A stretch of DNA of 64,000 nt from Buttiauxella gaviniae ATCC 51604 (GCF_001654835.1 NZ_LXEP01000036.1:1-64000), one strand, 5' to 3'; shown: positions 35,920-46,971, counted from the first letter of the stretch. Program-made: numbers and translations. The notes: a model not told the origin generated them from the sequence alone.

Positions 35920-36666
35920 ATGCTGAGCATTAAAGATTTACAGGTAAGCGTTGAGGACAAAGAGATCCTGCGCGGTTTGAGCCTTGAAGTGAAACCCGGC
36001 GAAGTGCACGCCATTATGGGGCCGAATGGCTCAGGGAAAAGTACGCTTTCCGCAACGCTTGCCGGGCGTGATGACTATGAAGTCACCGGGGGTGAGGTTC
36101 ATTTTAAAGGCAAAGACCTGCTGGAGTTATCACCTGAAGATCGCGCGGGCGAAGGCATCTTTATGGCGTTTCAATACCCGGTGGAAATTCCCGGCGTTAG
36201 CAACCAGTTCTTCTTGCAAACCGCGCTGAATGCGGTGCGAGAGTATCGAGGCCTTGAAGAACTCGACCGTTTTGATTTTCAGGATTTGATGGAAGAGAAG
36301 ATCAAACTGCTGAAAATGCCGGAAGATTTGCTGACTCGTTCGGTGAATGTGGGTTTCTCTGGCGGTGAGAAAAAACGCAACGATATTTTGCAGATGGCGG
36401 TTCTTGAACCTGAACTTTGCATTCTTGATGAGACCGACTCCGGGCTGGACATTGACGCCTTAAAAATCGTGGCGGAAGGGGTTAACTCCCTGCGTGATGG
36501 CAACCGTTCGTTCATTATCGTTACTCACTACCAGCGTATTCTTGATTACATCAAGCCTGATTTTGTTCATGTGTTGTATCAGGGGAAAATTGTGAAATCG
36601 GGTGATTTCAGTCTGGTGAAACAACTGGAGGAGCAGGGTTATGGCTGGCTTACCGAACAGCAGTAA
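35920..36666 (+). CDS. sufC: SufC ABC-type ATPase
   Basis: ATPase of the SufBC2D scaffold, 248 residues. Walker A GPNGSGKST is at about 35-43, the signature FSGGEKKRNDI near 147-157 and Walker B LCILDETDSGLD after it. ATP-driven dimerisation of SufC opens the SufB/SufD interface. sufD starts 26 bases before its stop. Confidence 0.96.
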   Translation: MLSIKDLQVSVEDKEILRGLSLEVKPGEVHAIMGPNGSGKSTLSATLAGRDDYEVTGGEVHFKGKDLLELSPEDRAGEGIFMAFQYPVEIPGVSNQFFLQTALNAVREYRGLEELDRFDFQDLMEEKIKLLKMPEDLLTRSVNVGFSGGEKKRNDILQMAVLEPELCILDETDSGLDIDALKIVAEGVNSLRDGNRSFIIVTHYQRILDYIKPDFVHVLYQGKIVKSGDFSLVKQLEEQGYGWLTEQQ

Positions 36667-37921
36667 CGGCAACGCCCTGCAACAGTGGCACCACCTGTTT
36701 GAAACGCAGGGCGAGAAACGCAGCAAAGAAGCTCAGGAACATATGCAGCAAATGCTGCGCCTGGGTCTGCCGACTCGTAAACATGAGAACTGGAAATACA
36801 CCCCGCTTGATGGGCTGCTCAATAACCAGTTTGTCTTGCCTGCACCAGAGGCATTAACTGAGATTCAACGCGATGCGCTGGCGTTGTCAGTGGATGCGTG
36901 GCGGCTGGTGTTTGTTGACGGGCGCTTCAGTGCGCAATTGAGTGACGACTTAACCCAAAGTGGTTTTGAGGTGACGGTTGACGAAGCGCGCGACTCGCTA
37001 CCGGCGGCAGTGCAGGGCGAAGTGTTCTTGCATTTGACTGAAAGCCTGGCAGAAACGGTGACCCACATTCGCGTGGCGCGTAATCACAGCCCGACGAAAC
37101 CACTGTTGCTGATGCACATTAGCCGGGGCAGTGAGCAGGGCGAGATGAATACCGCGCATTATCGCCACCACTTGTCGCTTGGCGAAGGTGCTAAGGCAAC
37201 GGTGATTGAGCATTACGTCAGCCTCGATGAGCACGCCCATTTTACCGGGGCGCGTTTTACGGCTGAAGTTGGTGCAAACAGCCAGTTGCATCACGACAAA
37301 ATGGCTTTTGAAAATGCTCAAAGCTACCACTTTGCCCATAATGATTTAATCGTTGGTCAGGATGCGACAGTTGAAAGCAACAGCTTCTTGCTGGGGGCTG
37401 CGGTATTACGCCACAACACCAGTTCGCAATTAAACGGCGAGAACACACAACTGCATATGAACAGCCTGGCGTTGCCAATCAACAACGAAGTGTGCGACAC
37501 CCGCACCTGGCTTGAACATAACAAGGGCTACTGTAATAGCCGCCAGTTACATAAAACTATCGTGCGTGACAAAGGTCGTGCGGTATTTAACGGTATGATC
37601 AAAGTGGCGCAGCACGCGATTAAAACCGACGGGCAGATGACCAACAATAACCTGCTGCTCGGGCGACTTGCGGAAGTGGACACCAAGCCGCAACTGGAAA
37701 TCTACGCCGATGATGTGAAATGCAGTCACGGTGCCACGATTGGCCGTATTGACGACGAACAGATGTTCTATCTGCGCTCACGTGGGATCAAAGAACAAGC
37801 CGCACTTCAGATGATTATTTTTGCCTTTGCCGCGCAGCTTACGGAAAGCATCAGTGACGGGGCATTAAAACAGCAGGTGCTGGAGCGTATCGGCCAGCGC
37901 TTTGCAGGAGGCGTTGCATGA
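36641..37921 (+). CDS. sufD: SufD Fe-S scaffold subunit
   Basis: A 426-residue partner of SufB, with the same beta-helix core in the C-terminal half ([20 protein letters not shown], and the His of VKCSHGAT important for iron entry). The start [10 protein letters not shown] matches the family and overlaps the end of sufC by 26 bases. The N-terminal block [13 protein letters not shown] is typical. The stop overlaps the sufS ATG by 4 bases. Confidence 0.95.
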   Translation: MAGLPNSSNGNALQQWHHLFETQGEKRSKEAQEHMQQMLRLGLPTRKHENWKYTPLDGLLNNQFVLPAPEALTEIQRDALALSVDAWRLVFVDGRFSAQLSDDLTQSGFEVTVDEARDSLPAAVQGEVFLHLTESLAETVTHIRVARNHSPTKPLLLMHISRGSEQGEMNTAHYRHHLSLGEGAKATVIEHYVSLDEHAHFTGARFTAEVGANSQLHHDKMAFENAQSYHFAHNDLIVGQDATVESNSFLLGAAVLRHNTSSQLNGENTQLHMNSLALPINNEVCDTRTWLEHNKGYCNSRQLHKTIVRDKGRAVFNGMIKVAQHAIKTDGQMTNNNLLLGRLAEVDTKPQLEIYADDVKCSHGATIGRIDDEQMFYLRSRGIKEQAALQMIIFAFAAQLTESISDGALKQQVLERIGQRFAGGVA

Positions 37922-39138
37922 GTTTTTCCATAGAACGGGTGCGTGCTGATTTCCCGATTCTGAGCCGGGAAGTGAATGGGCAGCCGCTGGTCTATTTAGA
38001 CAGTGCTGCCAGTGCGCAAAAACCACAGGCGGTGATTAATGCCGAACTGGATTTTTACAGCCATGGTTACGCGGCGGTGCATCGCGGTATCCACACGCTG
38101 AGTGCAGAAGCCACCCAGCTGATGGAGAACGTGCGTAATCAGGTTGCAGGCTTCATTAATGCACGAACCCCGGAAGAAATTGTCTTTGTTCGCGGGACAA
38201 CCGAAGGGATTAATCTGGTTGCTAATAGCTGGGGGCGCGCCAATATCCAGTCCGGGGATAACATCATTATTTCCGCGATGGAGCATCACGCCAATATCGT
38301 GCCATGGCAAATGCTCTGCGAGCAGACGGGCGCTACGCTGCGCGTTATTCCGCTCAATCAAGATGGCACCTTGCAGCTTGATGTGTTCCCGACGTTGATT
38401 GATGAGCGCACAAAACTGTTAGCGATTACCCAGGTTTCCAATGTGCTCGGCACCGAAAACCCGGTACGTGAAATGATTGCTACCGCGCATCAGGCAGGCG
38501 TGAAAGTGCTGGTGGATGGCGCCCAGGCGATTATGCACCACGCCATTGACGTGCAGGCGATGGATTGCGATTTCTATCTTTTCTCCGGCCACAAAATTTA
38601 TGGGCCGACCGGGATTGGTGTGCTGTATGCGCGCGAGGAGATCCTACAAAACATGCCACCGTGGGAAGGGGGCGGGTCGATGATCGCAAGCGTTAGTCTG
38701 ACAGAAGGCACCACGTATGCCGCAGCGCCGTGGCGTTTCGAGGCTGGCACACCTAATACTGCCGGGATTATCGGGCTGGGAGCGGCTCTACGCTACGTGG
38801 AGAGCCTGAATCTTGCCGAGGTCAGTGAGTATGAGCACTCGCTAATGCGCTACGCTCAGCAGGTACTACAGGCGGTTCCTGATTTGACCATCTATGGCCC
38901 TGAACATCGTCTTGGGGTTATCGCCTTTAATCTTGGTAAGCATCATGCTTATGACGTGGGCAGCTTCCTTGATAACTACGGCATTGCAGTGCGCACCGGC
39001 CACCATTGTGCGATGCCGCTGATGGCGTTCTACAAAGTGCCAGCAATGTGCCGCGCTTCATTTGCTATGTACAACACCGAAGAAGAAGTCGACCGCCTGG
39101 TGGCAGGTTTACAGCGCATTCATCGCCTTCTGGGCTAA
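37918..39138 (+). CDS. sufS: SufS cysteine desulfurase
   Basis: A 406-residue PLP enzyme that removes sulfur from L-cysteine and hands it to SufE. The PLP Lys is in [13 protein letters not shown] at about 226 and the persulfide Cys in [11 protein letters not shown] at about 364. Length equals E. coli SufS. It overlaps sufD by 4 bases, and sufE follows 13 bases later. Confidence 0.96.
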   Translation: MSFSIERVRADFPILSREVNGQPLVYLDSAASAQKPQAVINAELDFYSHGYAAVHRGIHTLSAEATQLMENVRNQVAGFINARTPEEIVFVRGTTEGINLVANSWGRANIQSGDNIIISAMEHHANIVPWQMLCEQTGATLRVIPLNQDGTLQLDVFPTLIDERTKLLAITQVSNVLGTENPVREMIATAHQAGVKVLVDGAQAIMHHAIDVQAMDCDFYLFSGHKIYGPTGIGVLYAREEILQNMPPWEGGGSMIASVSLTEGTTYAAAPWRFEAGTPNTAGIIGLGAALRYVESLNLAEVSEYEHSLMRYAQQVLQAVPDLTIYGPEHRLGVIAFNLGKHHAYDVGSFLDNYGIAVRTGHHCAMPLMAFYKVPAMCRASFAMYNTEEEVDRLVAGLQRIHRLLG

Positions 39139-39151
39139 CAGGGAGAAAGCC

Positions 39152-39568
39152 ATGGCTACGTTGCCAGATAAAGATAAATTGCTGAAAAACTTCAGCCGCT
39201 GTAGCAACTGGGAAGAGAAATATCTCTATATTATTGAGCTGGGTGCGCGCCTTCCTGAATTAGCGCAAGCTGAACACAAGCCAGAAAATATCATTCAGGG
39301 CTGCCAGAGTCAGGTATGGATTGTGATGCATCAGCAACCCGATGGCGTGATTACCCTTGAGGGTGACAGCGACGCTGCTATCGTCAAAGGCCTGATTGCT
39401 ATCGTGTTTATTCTCTACCAACAGATGACTTCGCAGGATATTGTCGCGTTTGATGTTCGCCCGTGGTTTGAGAAACTTGAACTGGCTCAACATCTTACGC
39501 CGTCTCGCTCTCAAGGGCTTGAAGCAATGATCCGTGCTATTCGCACCAAATCCGCCAATCTTAGCTAA
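39152..39568 (+). CDS. sufE: SufE sulfur acceptor
   Basis: A 138-residue sulfur-transfer partner of SufS. The acceptor Cys51 lies in [11 protein letters not shown]. The ATG at 39152 follows GGGAGAAAGC; a longer frame from 39062 lies inside sufS. It is the last gene of the suf operon, with a hairpin about 30 bases on. Confidence 0.95.
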   Translation: MATLPDKDKLLKNFSRCSNWEEKYLYIIELGARLPELAQAEHKPENIIQGCQSQVWIVMHQQPDGVITLEGDSDAAIVKGLIAIVFILYQQMTSQDIVAFDVRPWFEKLELAQHLTPSRSQGLEAMIRAIRTKSANLS

Positions 39569-39597
39569 ACTCAAAGAACAGCTTTCATCCTGTTAAC

Positions 39598-39620
39598 GCG
39601 AGGTAATTCTATTACCTCGC
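39598..39620 (+). terminator. Hairpin after sufE
   Basis: GCGAGGTAAT-tct-ATTACCTCGC, a 10-bp perfect stem. There is no T run, so read-through into ldtE is possible. Confidence 0.6.
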
Positions 39621-39668
39621 ATGGCTTTCAGCATTCCGGCATTCAGCCGGTGAATACAGGAATTCAGT

Positions 39669-40718
39669 ATGAAACGCGCGTTCTCTCAAATAACATTACT
39701 TTTGATTAGCGCCCTGGCGGCAAACCAGTCGGCGTGGGCTGTCGATTATTTACTCCCGCCGCCGGGTAGCCGGATAATCGGCGAAAACCAGACTTATATC
39801 GTGCCTGATGATGGTAAAAACCTTGAAGCGGTTGCCGCGAAATATAATACCGGCGTGTTATTACTGCTTGAGGCAAACAATACGGTCGATCCCTTCCTGC
39901 CAAAAGCGGGCAGTGAGATAACGATTCCATCGCAAATGATCCTGCCAGATACGCCGCGAGAGGGGATTGTTATTAACCTTGCTGAGTTACGGCTCTATTA
40001 CTACCCGCCAGGACAGAATCGTGTTGAGGTTTATCCATTGGGTATTGGTCAACTGGGGCGTGAAACCCCCGTGATGGTGACCCGTATCAGCCAAAAGATC
40101 CCAAATCCAACCTGGACACCAACTGCTAACATTCGTGCGCGTTCCGCAGCGCAGGGTATTACGCTGCCTGCTGTCGTGCCTGCGGGGCCAAATAACCCGT
40201 TGGGTCGCTATGCTTTACGTCTTGAGCAGGGCGGTGGTGAATACCTGATTCATGGCACTAATGCGCGTAATAGCATCGGTTTGCGGGTGAGTTCGGGTTG
40301 TATGCGCATGCGAGCACCCGATATTAAGGCACTGTTTAGCCAGGTGGCCTGGGGCACGCGTGTGCAAATCATCAACGAACCGGTGAAATTTAGCACTGAG
40401 CCTGATGGCAGGCGCTATGTGGAAGTGCATCAGCCACTGTCGCGCAACGACTGGGAAAACCCACAGACCGTCCCGATTGCGATTTCAGCTTCGTTTGGGT
40501 CGTTTATCGACAGCCCAATGAGTGACAAAGCGCAGGTCGATAGTGCTATCTCGAGAAGGTCGGGTTATCCGGTGTTGGTGAACGCGCCGCAGGGTGTGCC
40601 GTCACAACCGGTGAATATCACGCCAATACAGAGCGTCAGGACGACGACAGGCAGTGCGCCCGTAACAAGTAGTGGTGCAAGTGTGATAAGTGAGCAAAGC
40701 AGCGTGGTGATGAATTAG
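39669..40718 (+). CDS. ldtE: LdtE L,D-transpeptidase (YnhG)
   Basis: A 349-residue periplasmic enzyme forming 3-3 (mDAP-mDAP) peptidoglycan cross-links. The signal peptide ends near QSAWA before VDYLL. A LysM-like segment follows (about 42-90; [20 protein letters not shown]), and then the YkuD domain (about 98-235) with the catalytic motif [20 protein letters not shown], where Cys is the nucleophile. The C-terminal tail, rich in Ser/Thr/Val, is longer than in E. coli (334 residues). It lies between suf and lpp as in E. coli. Confidence 0.95.
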   Translation: MKRAFSQITLLLISALAANQSAWAVDYLLPPPGSRIIGENQTYIVPDDGKNLEAVAAKYNTGVLLLLEANNTVDPFLPKAGSEITIPSQMILPDTPREGIVINLAELRLYYYPPGQNRVEVYPLGIGQLGRETPVMVTRISQKIPNPTWTPTANIRARSAAQGITLPAVVPAGPNNPLGRYALRLEQGGGEYLIHGTNARNSIGLRVSSGCMRMRAPDIKALFSQVAWGTRVQIINEPVKFSTEPDGRRYVEVHQPLSRNDWENPQTVPIAISASFGSFIDSPMSDKAQVDSAISRRSGYPVLVNAPQGVPSQPVNITPIQSVRTTTGSAPVTSSGASVISEQSSVVMN

Positions 40719-40751
40719 CGGGGTATTTCGTGTTGCAGGAATTTCAGGCAA

Positions 40752-40781
40752 AAAAATGGCGCACAATGTGCGCCATTTTAA
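40752..40781 (-). terminator. Rho-independent terminator of lpp
   Basis: On the minus strand AATGGCGCACATTGTGCGCCATT followed by a T run (plus strand AAAAAAATGGCGCAC...GTGCGCCATTTT). Confidence 0.92.
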
Positions 40782-40792
40782 TACAAGTACTC

Positions 40793-41041
<249 letters not shown>

Positions 41042-41066
41042 CTAGATTGAGTTAATCTCCATGTAG

Positions 41067-41103
41067 CGTTACAAGTATTACACAAAGTTTTTTATCTTGA
41101 GAA
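41067..41103 (-). promoter_or_regulatory. lpp promoter
   Basis: -35 TTCTCA (41098-41103), a 17-base spacer and -10 TAATAC (41075-41080) match the E. coli lpp promoter. The start at 41067 gives a 38-base leader. The spacer is very AT-rich, as in the known strong promoter. Confidence 0.9.
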
Positions 41104-41282
41104 TAAATTTTTGATGGGAATGCACTTAAATTTGATCGTTCGCTCAAAGAAGCACCGAACCGGGGCTAAAAACTAAAAAAATAGAAAAAACAGAGGATTT
41201 TAATCGGATTCATCTTACTAAATTGCGACTTAAATAGAGCAAGCCGATTTGCTTTTTAGTGCAAATTGTCTATTTAACCGAA

Positions 41283-41310
41283 TAAAAAAAGCGCCCGAAG
41301 GCGCTTTTTA
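41283..41310 (-). terminator. Rho-independent terminator of pykF
   Basis: On the minus strand AAAGCGCC-TTCG-GGCGCTTT followed by TTTTATT. Confidence 0.92.
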
Positions 41311-41335
41311 AGCAAATTATTCGTTCACAGGAAAT

Positions 41336-42748
41336 TTACAGTACGTGAACAGACGCAGTATTGGTGGTGCCACTTGGTACCAGAGCACCAGAAACCATCA
41401 CTACGATGTCGCCTTTACGAGCCAGGCCGCTTTCCAGTGCAACTTCTTTACCCAGACGGTAGAAATCATCAGTAGATGCGATTTCTTTAACCAGCTGAGG
41501 AATAACGCCTTTGCTCAGAACTAACTGACGAGCAGTGACTTCGTTGGTAGTCAGAGCCAGGATAGTTGCGTTAGGGAAGTATTTGCGCACAGCTTTAGCA
41601 GATTTACCGCCTTGAGTGGCAACAACAACAACTGGAGCATCCAGTTTTTCTGCAGTTTCTACTGCACCACGGCAAACTGCTTCAGTAATACGCAGTTTAC
41701 GGCTGTCTTGATTGTTATCCAGACGGCTGGTCATCACGCGGTCAGTACGCTCACAGATGGTAGCCATGATGGTCACAGCTTCCAGTGGGTATTTACCTTT
41801 AGCAGACTCACCAGACAGCATTACTGCGTCGGTGCCGTCGATGATGGCGTTAGCAACGTCACCAGCTTCTGCACGGGTAGGGCGTGGGTTTTTGATCATG
41901 GAGTCGAGCATCTGAGTTGCAGTGATTACAACTTTACGAGCGCGAACACATTTCTCGATCATCATCTTCTGAGCGAAGATAACTTCTTCAACTGGGATTT
42001 CAACGCCCAGGTCACCACGAGCAACCATGATGCCGTCAGAAGCTTCGAGGATTTCGTCGAAGTTGTTCAGGCCTTCCTGGTTTTCGATTTTGGAGATGAT
42101 CTGGATGTTTTCGCCGCCATGAGCTTTTAAGTGCTCACGGATTTCAACAACGTCAGAACGTTTACGGATAAAGGACGCAGCAACGAAGTCAACGCCTTGC
42201 TCGCAACCGAAGACCAGGTCTTGCTTGTCTTTTTCAGCCAGTGCTGGCAGAGCGATAGAAACACCTGGCAGGTTAACGCCTTTGTTTTCGCCCAAGTCGC
42301 CGTTGTTCAGTACTTTACAAACAACGTTTTTGCCTTCGATTGCAGTTACTTCCATACCGATCAGACCATCGTCTACCAGTACGGTGTTGCCCACGCTCAG
42401 GTCGCTGGTGAAACCTTCGTAAGTTACAGCAACGATATCGCTGTTACCCACAACAGTTTTGTCAGTGGTGAAAGTAAAGGTCTGGCCCGCTTTCAGGGAA
42501 ACGTCGTTGCCGCCTTCCAGTTTGATTGTGCGGATTTCAGGGCCTTTGGTGTCCAGCAGGATAGCTGCTTTCTTACCAGACTTTTCCATCACGTTGCGCA
42601 GGTTCTTGATACGCTGACCGTGTTCTTCGTAGTCACCGTGGGAGAAGTTCAGACGCATAACGTTCATGCCAGCATCAAGCATTTTGCTCAGCATTTCTTC
42701 GGATTCGGTTTTTGGACCGATGGTGCAAACAATTTTAGTCTTTTTCAT
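41336..42748 (-). CDS. pykF: PykF pyruvate kinase I
   Basis: Fructose-1,6-bisphosphate-activated pyruvate kinase, 470 residues as in E. coli. Start [20 protein letters not shown]. Active-site blocks: [47 protein letters not shown] with the catalytic Lys, [12 protein letters not shown], and [20 protein letters not shown]. The C-terminal effector domain ends [12 protein letters not shown]. Cra represses it in E. coli, and a matching site lies upstream. Confidence 0.98.
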   Translation of the reverse strand: MKKTKIVCTIGPKTESEEMLSKMLDAGMNVMRLNFSHGDYEEHGQRIKNLRNVMEKSGKKAAILLDTKGPEIRTIKLEGGNDVSLKAGQTFTFTTDKTVVGNSDIVAVTYEGFTSDLSVGNTVLVDDGLIGMEVTAIEGKNVVCKVLNNGDLGENKGVNLPGVSIALPALAEKDKQDLVFGCEQGVDFVAASFIRKRSDVVEIREHLKAHGGENIQIISKIENQEGLNNFDEILEASDGIMVARGDLGVEIPVEEVIFAQKMMIEKCVRARKVVITATQMLDSMIKNPRPTRAEAGDVANAIIDGTDAVMLSGESAKGKYPLEAVTIMATICERTDRVMTSRLDNNQDSRKLRITEAVCRGAVETAEKLDAPVVVVATQGGKSAKAVRKYFPNATILALTTNEVTARQLVLSKGVIPQLVKEIASTDDFYRLGKEVALESGLARKGDIVVMVSGALVPSGTTNTASVHVL

Positions 42749-42954
42749 GACAGTCTTATCTGTAAGTTGAGAAGGATTGTGAAAATTCGGTTCCGGTCGA
42801 TACGGGCGCCGGAGCGCAAACTAAAGCTGGTATTGTTCATGTGCCACCCGGTAAGGATAGGTGACAGAAATAAAGCGTGCAGAGGAAAGTGTGCTTGCGG
42901 TTCAGCCTGCCGAGGATATTGATTGCTTTCTATTGTATTAGGACAGTTCAATGC

Positions 42955-42968
42955 GCTGAAACCATTCA
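42955..42968 (-). promoter_or_regulatory. Cra site of pykF
   Basis: GCTGAAACCATTCA differs from the Cra consensus GCTGAAACGATTCA at one base. It lies just downstream of a TATAAT -10 element (minus strand, 42984-42989), where Cra would repress. Confidence 0.8.
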
Positions 42969-42983
42969 AGTCAAGACGCGCAC

Positions 42984-42989
42984 ATTATA
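42984..42989 (-). promoter_or_regulatory. pykF -10 element
   Basis: TATAAT on the minus strand, about 235 bases before the pykF ATG. No clear -35 hexamer. The rest of 42749-43242 has no gene; TGAAAACGCTGTTTCA at about 43014 is a second palindrome that could be a further Cra-like site. Confidence 0.6.
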
Positions 42990-43242
42990 GAGGTAACTTG
43001 CACTGAAAGGAATTGAAAACGCTGTTTCAAATTCAGAATGCGCATAAATACAGCGAGGTGTTATCGGTGGGTTGCAAAAACATGAATTAAATTGGTAGGC
43101 AAAAACGTAGGAAGCGGTTTTTTTCTTATAAGAAAACTTACTTAAAATATATTTGTATAATATAATATTTTTTTGAATGAGTTAATCAGCAACCAAACAG
43201 CCCTCCTCATTCAGTGTTTTTATTAAATGAAGAAAACAATTA

Positions 43243-43449
43243 ATGATTAAGTTTATGGTTCCTGCTGTCATCGCAGTTGCTTTTTTTGTTGCTTGTGGGA
43301 ATGCCCCGGCGAAACGGATTGCGCAATGTGAGAACCACGGCAACAGTGACGGCGTTTGTGCTGCGCAAGAATGGGATTTTTCCATGGAAAGCCCATTCCC
43401 CGATAACGACCTATCAACACTTGCAAGCCGCGTTACCGCTCAGAAGTAA
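43243..43449 (+). CDS. Possible small lipoprotein or membrane protein
   Basis: A 68-residue frame, MIKFMVPAVIAVAFFVACGN, then a hydrophilic part with Cys residues (IAQCENHG, GVCAAQEW). The N terminus is a hydrophobic signal with a lipobox-like VAC-G. The ribosome site is weak (GAAG). I recognise no family, so it may be a true small envelope gene or a chance frame. Confidence 0.4.
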   Translation: MIKFMVPAVIAVAFFVACGNAPAKRIAQCENHGNSDGVCAAQEWDFSMESPFPDNDLSTLASRVTAQK

Positions 43450-43509
43450 GCCGGTACGCGGGTTTCTTACAGCCTCCATGCATCCTTGGCGAACTTGTGA
43501 AAATATCGC

Positions 43510-44676
43510 TTACGGCATACGAGCGATTTTCTCACCCGCCCGACGTGCGGTTGCAGGCAAAATACTTGCCGTAGCCACATAGCCATCGGGATCGAGACAG
43601 CGATCCCGCTCCAGCGCCTGGTCAATAATTTCGGCATCCCAGTAAATTTTCTTACGCTGATCGCCCTGAGTAGTCAGCGTCGCCTCCATTACGCCGTCAA
43701 CCGCGCGGTATTTCCGCCAGCTCCCTGCAGGAACTGAAATCACCGAGCCTTCTTCCGCCACAATCGTCACTTCTTCACCTGGTCGATTCCACGTGACTTC
43801 CAGCGTCCCTTTAAACACCATTAGCACCTGAACATCCGGGCAGGAATGCAGCCCAACACGATGTTGGTCCTGAATGCGCAACCACTCAACAGAGAAACCA
43901 TGTGGGTTAATAATCGGCGGCGTGTTATGTAAGTCCTGCGAAATTCCGTAGCCAATCACCGGTGCGATTTCGCCACCGTGGCCCGGCAGAACGGAATCCA
44001 GCAGTGCATTTGCCGACCATGTCCGCTGCTCGCCAGTCACAGCACGCTGGCTCATTTCCTCTATTGAATAATCGCGCAACGCGGCGATATGCTCCTCGCC
44101 CAGCGGCTTTAACAAGTCAGCTTCATCAGGGGTTTTACCCCCCGTCTCGACATCAATCAGCATATTGTCGCGGCTCAGATACAGGCCGTATTCGCGAGCC
44201 GCGTCGAGAATCGACGGATGCCAGATAATCCCGCCAGTGTTATTGCCGCCCAACACGGTGAACACCATACCGCAGGTATCCGTTGGGCTGACGTTGGTAA
44301 AGCCACGGAAAATCCACGTTGGTATCGACAAAATAGCAGGAGCGCTAAATTCTGCCTGATGTTCACCGTTAGCGCCCCAGCGGAAACGCCAGCTTCCTTC
44401 ATGAATCAAAAACACTTCGGCGGTGAAATGCAGATGCAGATTGTTGGTCACGCCTTTTGGCATCGCCGCCGCACCGATATTAAAGCCGTGCGGCTCGGGA
44501 ATATTCACCACCTGTGAAGCCGACTGCGTCACGCCTGGGCCAATAAATGAATAGTTTTGCTTGAGGTGCGAACCCGGCAGCTTGCAGTCGATAAATGCCA
44601 CGCTACAGGAAACGCGATCTTCAGGGCGTACCAGGCGGCGTTGGGCTTCTTCCTGGGTCAGAGTGATGGTTTGCAT
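43510..44676 (-). CDS. Bicupin protein in catabolic cluster
   Basis: A 388-residue cytoplasmic protein with two cupin barrels. The first carries NLHLHFTAEVFLIHEGSWRF with the metal-binding His pair and Glu (about 78-97). The second has RVGLHSCPDVQVLMVFKGTLEV (about 275-296). Cupins of this kind are dioxygenases, isomerases or sugar-acid binding enzymes; the reaction here is unknown. The start ATG 44676 has GGAGAAC upstream; ATG 44688 overlaps the stop of the preceding aldolase gene. It is the last gene of a six-gene minus-strand operon. Confidence 0.85.
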   Translation of the reverse strand: MQTITLTQEEAQRRLVRPEDRVSCSVAFIDCKLPGSHLKQNYSFIGPGVTQSASQVVNIPEPHGFNIGAAAMPKGVTNNLHLHFTAEVFLIHEGSWRFRWGANGEHQAEFSAPAILSIPTWIFRGFTNVSPTDTCGMVFTVLGGNNTGGIIWHPSILDAAREYGLYLSRDNMLIDVETGGKTPDEADLLKPLGEEHIAALRDYSIEEMSQRAVTGEQRTWSANALLDSVLPGHGGEIAPVIGYGISQDLHNTPPIINPHGFSVEWLRIQDQHRVGLHSCPDVQVLMVFKGTLEVTWNRPGEEVTIVAEEGSVISVPAGSWRKYRAVDGVMEATLTTQGDQRKKIYWDAEIIDQALERDRCLDPDGYVATASILPATARRAGEKIARMP

Positions 44677-44687
44677 AATGTTCTCCA

Positions 44688-45479
44688 TTAATATCCAGAT
44701 GCGCCACTAGCTGGCGGGGTTTCACCTCGTGCGGCGGCGATGGCAATGCGCGAAGCACTGCCGAGTTGCATGACGTCATTTGCCGGGGTGACAAAGTTAA
44801 AGCCTTGCGCAATTCGATTCGCGGCTGCCTCCCCGGAAGTGCAAAAAATTCCGGCGAGCTTGTTGTGGGCGCGACAGCGACCAAGCACTAACTCAATAGC
44901 CGCCAGCATTTCCGGGTGCTGCGACTCAGCACTCGCGCTGCCCGTGAGTGTTAAAGAAAGGTCGTTCGGCCCGATAAACACGCCGTCCAGCCCGTCGATA
45001 TCCAGAATCGCATCGAGGTTTTGCAGGCCATCGCGGGTTTCAATCATTGCCAGCGTCAGGATCTCTTCATTGGCATACTGCGGGTAATCTTTACCGCCGT
45101 ATAAAAGGGCGCGCGCCGGGCCAAAAGAGCGGTTACCGAGCGGTGGGTAGCGGCAGGCTGAAACAAACTGCTGCGCTTGTTCTGCCGTCGAAATCATCGG
45201 ACAGATAATTCCCCAGGCTCCAGCATCAAGCAGGCGCATAATTTGTGCCGGTTCGTTAGTGTTCACACGCGCCAGCGGAGTGGCAGGCGTCGCGGAAATC
45301 GCCTGAAGCATCGACAACGCGCTGGCGAAATCAATCATGCCATGCTGCATATCGACGGTGACCGAATCATATCCCTGATGGCCGATTATCTCGGCGCTAT
45401 AGCCTGAAGGGATCGCCAGCCAGCCGTTAATAATCGGTTGCTGCTGACGAAAGGCCGCTTTGAGCGGATTTTTTCTCAT
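44688..45479 (-). CDS. HpcH/HpaI-family class II aldolase
   Basis: A 263-residue metal-dependent aldolase of the HpcH/HpaI family, which cleave 4-hydroxy-2-oxo-acids to pyruvate (or hydroxypyruvate) and an aldehyde. Blocks: GWLAIPSGYSAEIIGHQGYD, the catalytic His in VDMQHGMIDF, LARVNTNEPAQIMRLLDAGA, ICPMISTAEQAQQFV, MIETRDGLQNLDAIL with the metal-binding Glu, and GLDGVFIGPNDLSLTL with the metal Asp. The start overlaps the stop of the hydrolase gene by 4 bases. In this operon it probably makes the final C-C cut. Confidence 0.9.
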   Translation of the reverse strand: MRKNPLKAAFRQQQPIINGWLAIPSGYSAEIIGHQGYDSVTVDMQHGMIDFASALSMLQAISATPATPLARVNTNEPAQIMRLLDAGAWGIICPMISTAEQAQQFVSACRYPPLGNRSFGPARALLYGGKDYPQYANEEILTLAMIETRDGLQNLDAILDIDGLDGVFIGPNDLSLTLTGSASAESQHPEMLAAIELVLGRCRAHNKLAGIFCTSGEAAANRIAQGFNFVTPANDVMQLGSASRIAIAAARGETPPASGASGY

Positions 45480-46207
45480 GATGCTGACTCCTGTATCCAG
45501 TTGCGCATGGCGATTGCCACTAATTGCGGCGACTCAAGGGGGAGGAAATGTCCGCTTTCCGGTAGCGTTAACCAGCGGGATTGCGGAGCGGTGGCAACAA
45601 CCGCTTGATGATGTTGTGGGGTACAAATAGCGTCATAAGCGCCGTTGATAATCAGAATCGGCGAGTTAAAAGCTGCCAACGCTGCACGACGATCATCGCG
45701 GGAAATCGCCACTTCTGTTTGTCTTGCAAAAACGTCGATACCGCATTCTTCCGCCATCTGAACTATCGTTTGGTGAAGTACCGCATCATCCAGACGATGC
45801 GGCGCAACATACTTCGCCCACAAATTTTTAGTGAGCCACGATGTGATCCCAAGGCTTGCGGCTTCCTTTATTGCTGCCCGGCGCGTGGCCACATTTTCCG
45901 GCAAATCCCGCAGCGGATTGACAGACAACAATGCCAGCCCGGCAATTCGCTGCGGTGCCAGCGCCACCATTTCCAGCGCGACCATCGCGCCAAGGGAAAA
46001 TCCCGCCAGGCAAAAACGCGGTGGTAGCACGTCAAGTAATCGCTGAGCCAGCGCGTGAGTGGAATTGCCGTCGTTCAGCGTGACGCAGCTATAATGCGCG
46101 ACATTTAGCTGCTCGATGAGCGGCTGCCATAGCCGCCCGTTGCACAGCGTTCCGCCTAGCAGAATCAGTGGCGCGTCATGATTTTCCAGCAAAGGAGAAG
46201 TATTCAT
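45476..46207 (-). CDS. Alpha/beta-fold hydrolase
   Basis: A 243-residue serine hydrolase. Nucleophile elbow GFSLGAM (Ser near 92), Asp in INGAYDAICTP and His in ESGHFLPLE make the triad. LILLGGTLCNGRLW near the N terminus is the oxyanion segment. The family includes lactonases, esterases and C-C hydrolases. The start ATG 46207 overlaps the SDR stop as ATGA; a GTG at 46219 in frame is less likely. It is coupled to SDR upstream and aldolase downstream. Confidence 0.87.
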   Translation of the reverse strand: MNTSPLLENHDAPLILLGGTLCNGRLWQPLIEQLNVAHYSCVTLNDGNSTHALAQRLLDVLPPRFCLAGFSLGAMVALEMVALAPQRIAGLALLSVNPLRDLPENVATRRAAIKEAASLGITSWLTKNLWAKYVAPHRLDDAVLHQTIVQMAEECGIDVFARQTEVAISRDDRRAALAAFNSPILIINGAYDAICTPQHHQAVVATAPQSRWLTLPESGHFLPLESPQLVAIAMRNWIQESAS

Positions 46208-46971
46208 GTTGCTGTCCACCCGCCATCGACCATTAATGCTGTGCCGGTAATTAGGGCGGAAGCAGGCGAGGCGAGAAACACCACCGGCCCCATCACATCT
46301 TCCAGCGTTCCCAGCCGTTTCAGCTTGATGTTATCCAGCACATAGCGACTGAACGCCGGGTCCGCGAGATTCGCGCGCGACAGCTCGGTTTCGATAAACG
46401 TCGGGCACAAGGTATTCACCCTAATCCCTGATTCGCCCAACTCCAGTGCCATCGTTTTAGTCAAACCCTCAAGGGCAAACTTAGAGGCACAATACACGCT
46501 GCGCTGTGGCCCGCCGACATGGCCCATCTGCGAAGAAATATGAATGATGGAACCGGCTACCTGGCGCAGCTTCATACTGCGGGCAACTTGCTGACTCACA
46601 AAGAAAGTGGCCCGCAAATTCAGCGCCATCACCGCATCAAAATTTTCTTCACTCACTTCAAGGAAGGGTTGATGGCGCGCAAGCCCGGCGCTGTTCACCA
46701 GAATGTCGAAGCCCGGCAACTCCATCAGCGTTTTGCCAACCTGCGTGGTATCGGTAATATCCAGCGCCACGCTGTTTAATTGCAGGCCTTCTGCGGCGGC
46801 GCTTTTGACCGCCTCGTCAAGCTGTTCGGGCTGGCGGGCGATAATCCACACCTGCGCCCCAGCTCGCGCAAGAGCTATGGCCGCCGCAAAACCGATACCA
46901 CGGGAACCGCCAGTCACTAAAGCCCGGTGATTATCGAGTCGAAATTCCGGTGTGCGAGGAAGCGCCATCAT
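46204..46971 (-). CDS. Short-chain dehydrogenase/reductase
   Basis: A 255-residue classical SDR. NAD(P)-binding TGGSRGIGFA is near 20-29, NSAG at about 92, the catalytic Ser in IIHISSQMGHVGG and Tyr-xxx-Lys in SVYCASKFALEG near 158-162, and the C-terminal ITGTALMVDGGW. It oxidises or reduces a hydroxyl/keto group; the substrate is unknown. Its ATG overlaps the TAA of the HisD-like gene (TAATG). Neighbours suggest a polyhydroxylated acid or sugar-derived substrate. Confidence 0.92.
   Translation of the reverse strand: MMALPRTPEFRLDNHRALVTGGSRGIGFAAAIALARAGAQVWIIARQPEQLDEAVKSAAAEGLQLNSVALDITDTTQVGKTLMELPGFDILVNSAGLARHQPFLEVSEENFDAVMALNLRATFFVSQQVARSMKLRQVAGSIIHISSQMGHVGGPQRSVYCASKFALEGLTKTMALELGESGIRVNTLCPTFIETELSRANLADPAFSRYVLDNIKLKRLGTLEDVMGPVVFLASPASALITGTALMVDGGWTAT

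Noticed and set aside
41612-42922. Long plus-strand frames opposite pykF
   Set aside because: They are mirror frames of a highly expressed, codon-biased gene; no ribosome sites or family features.
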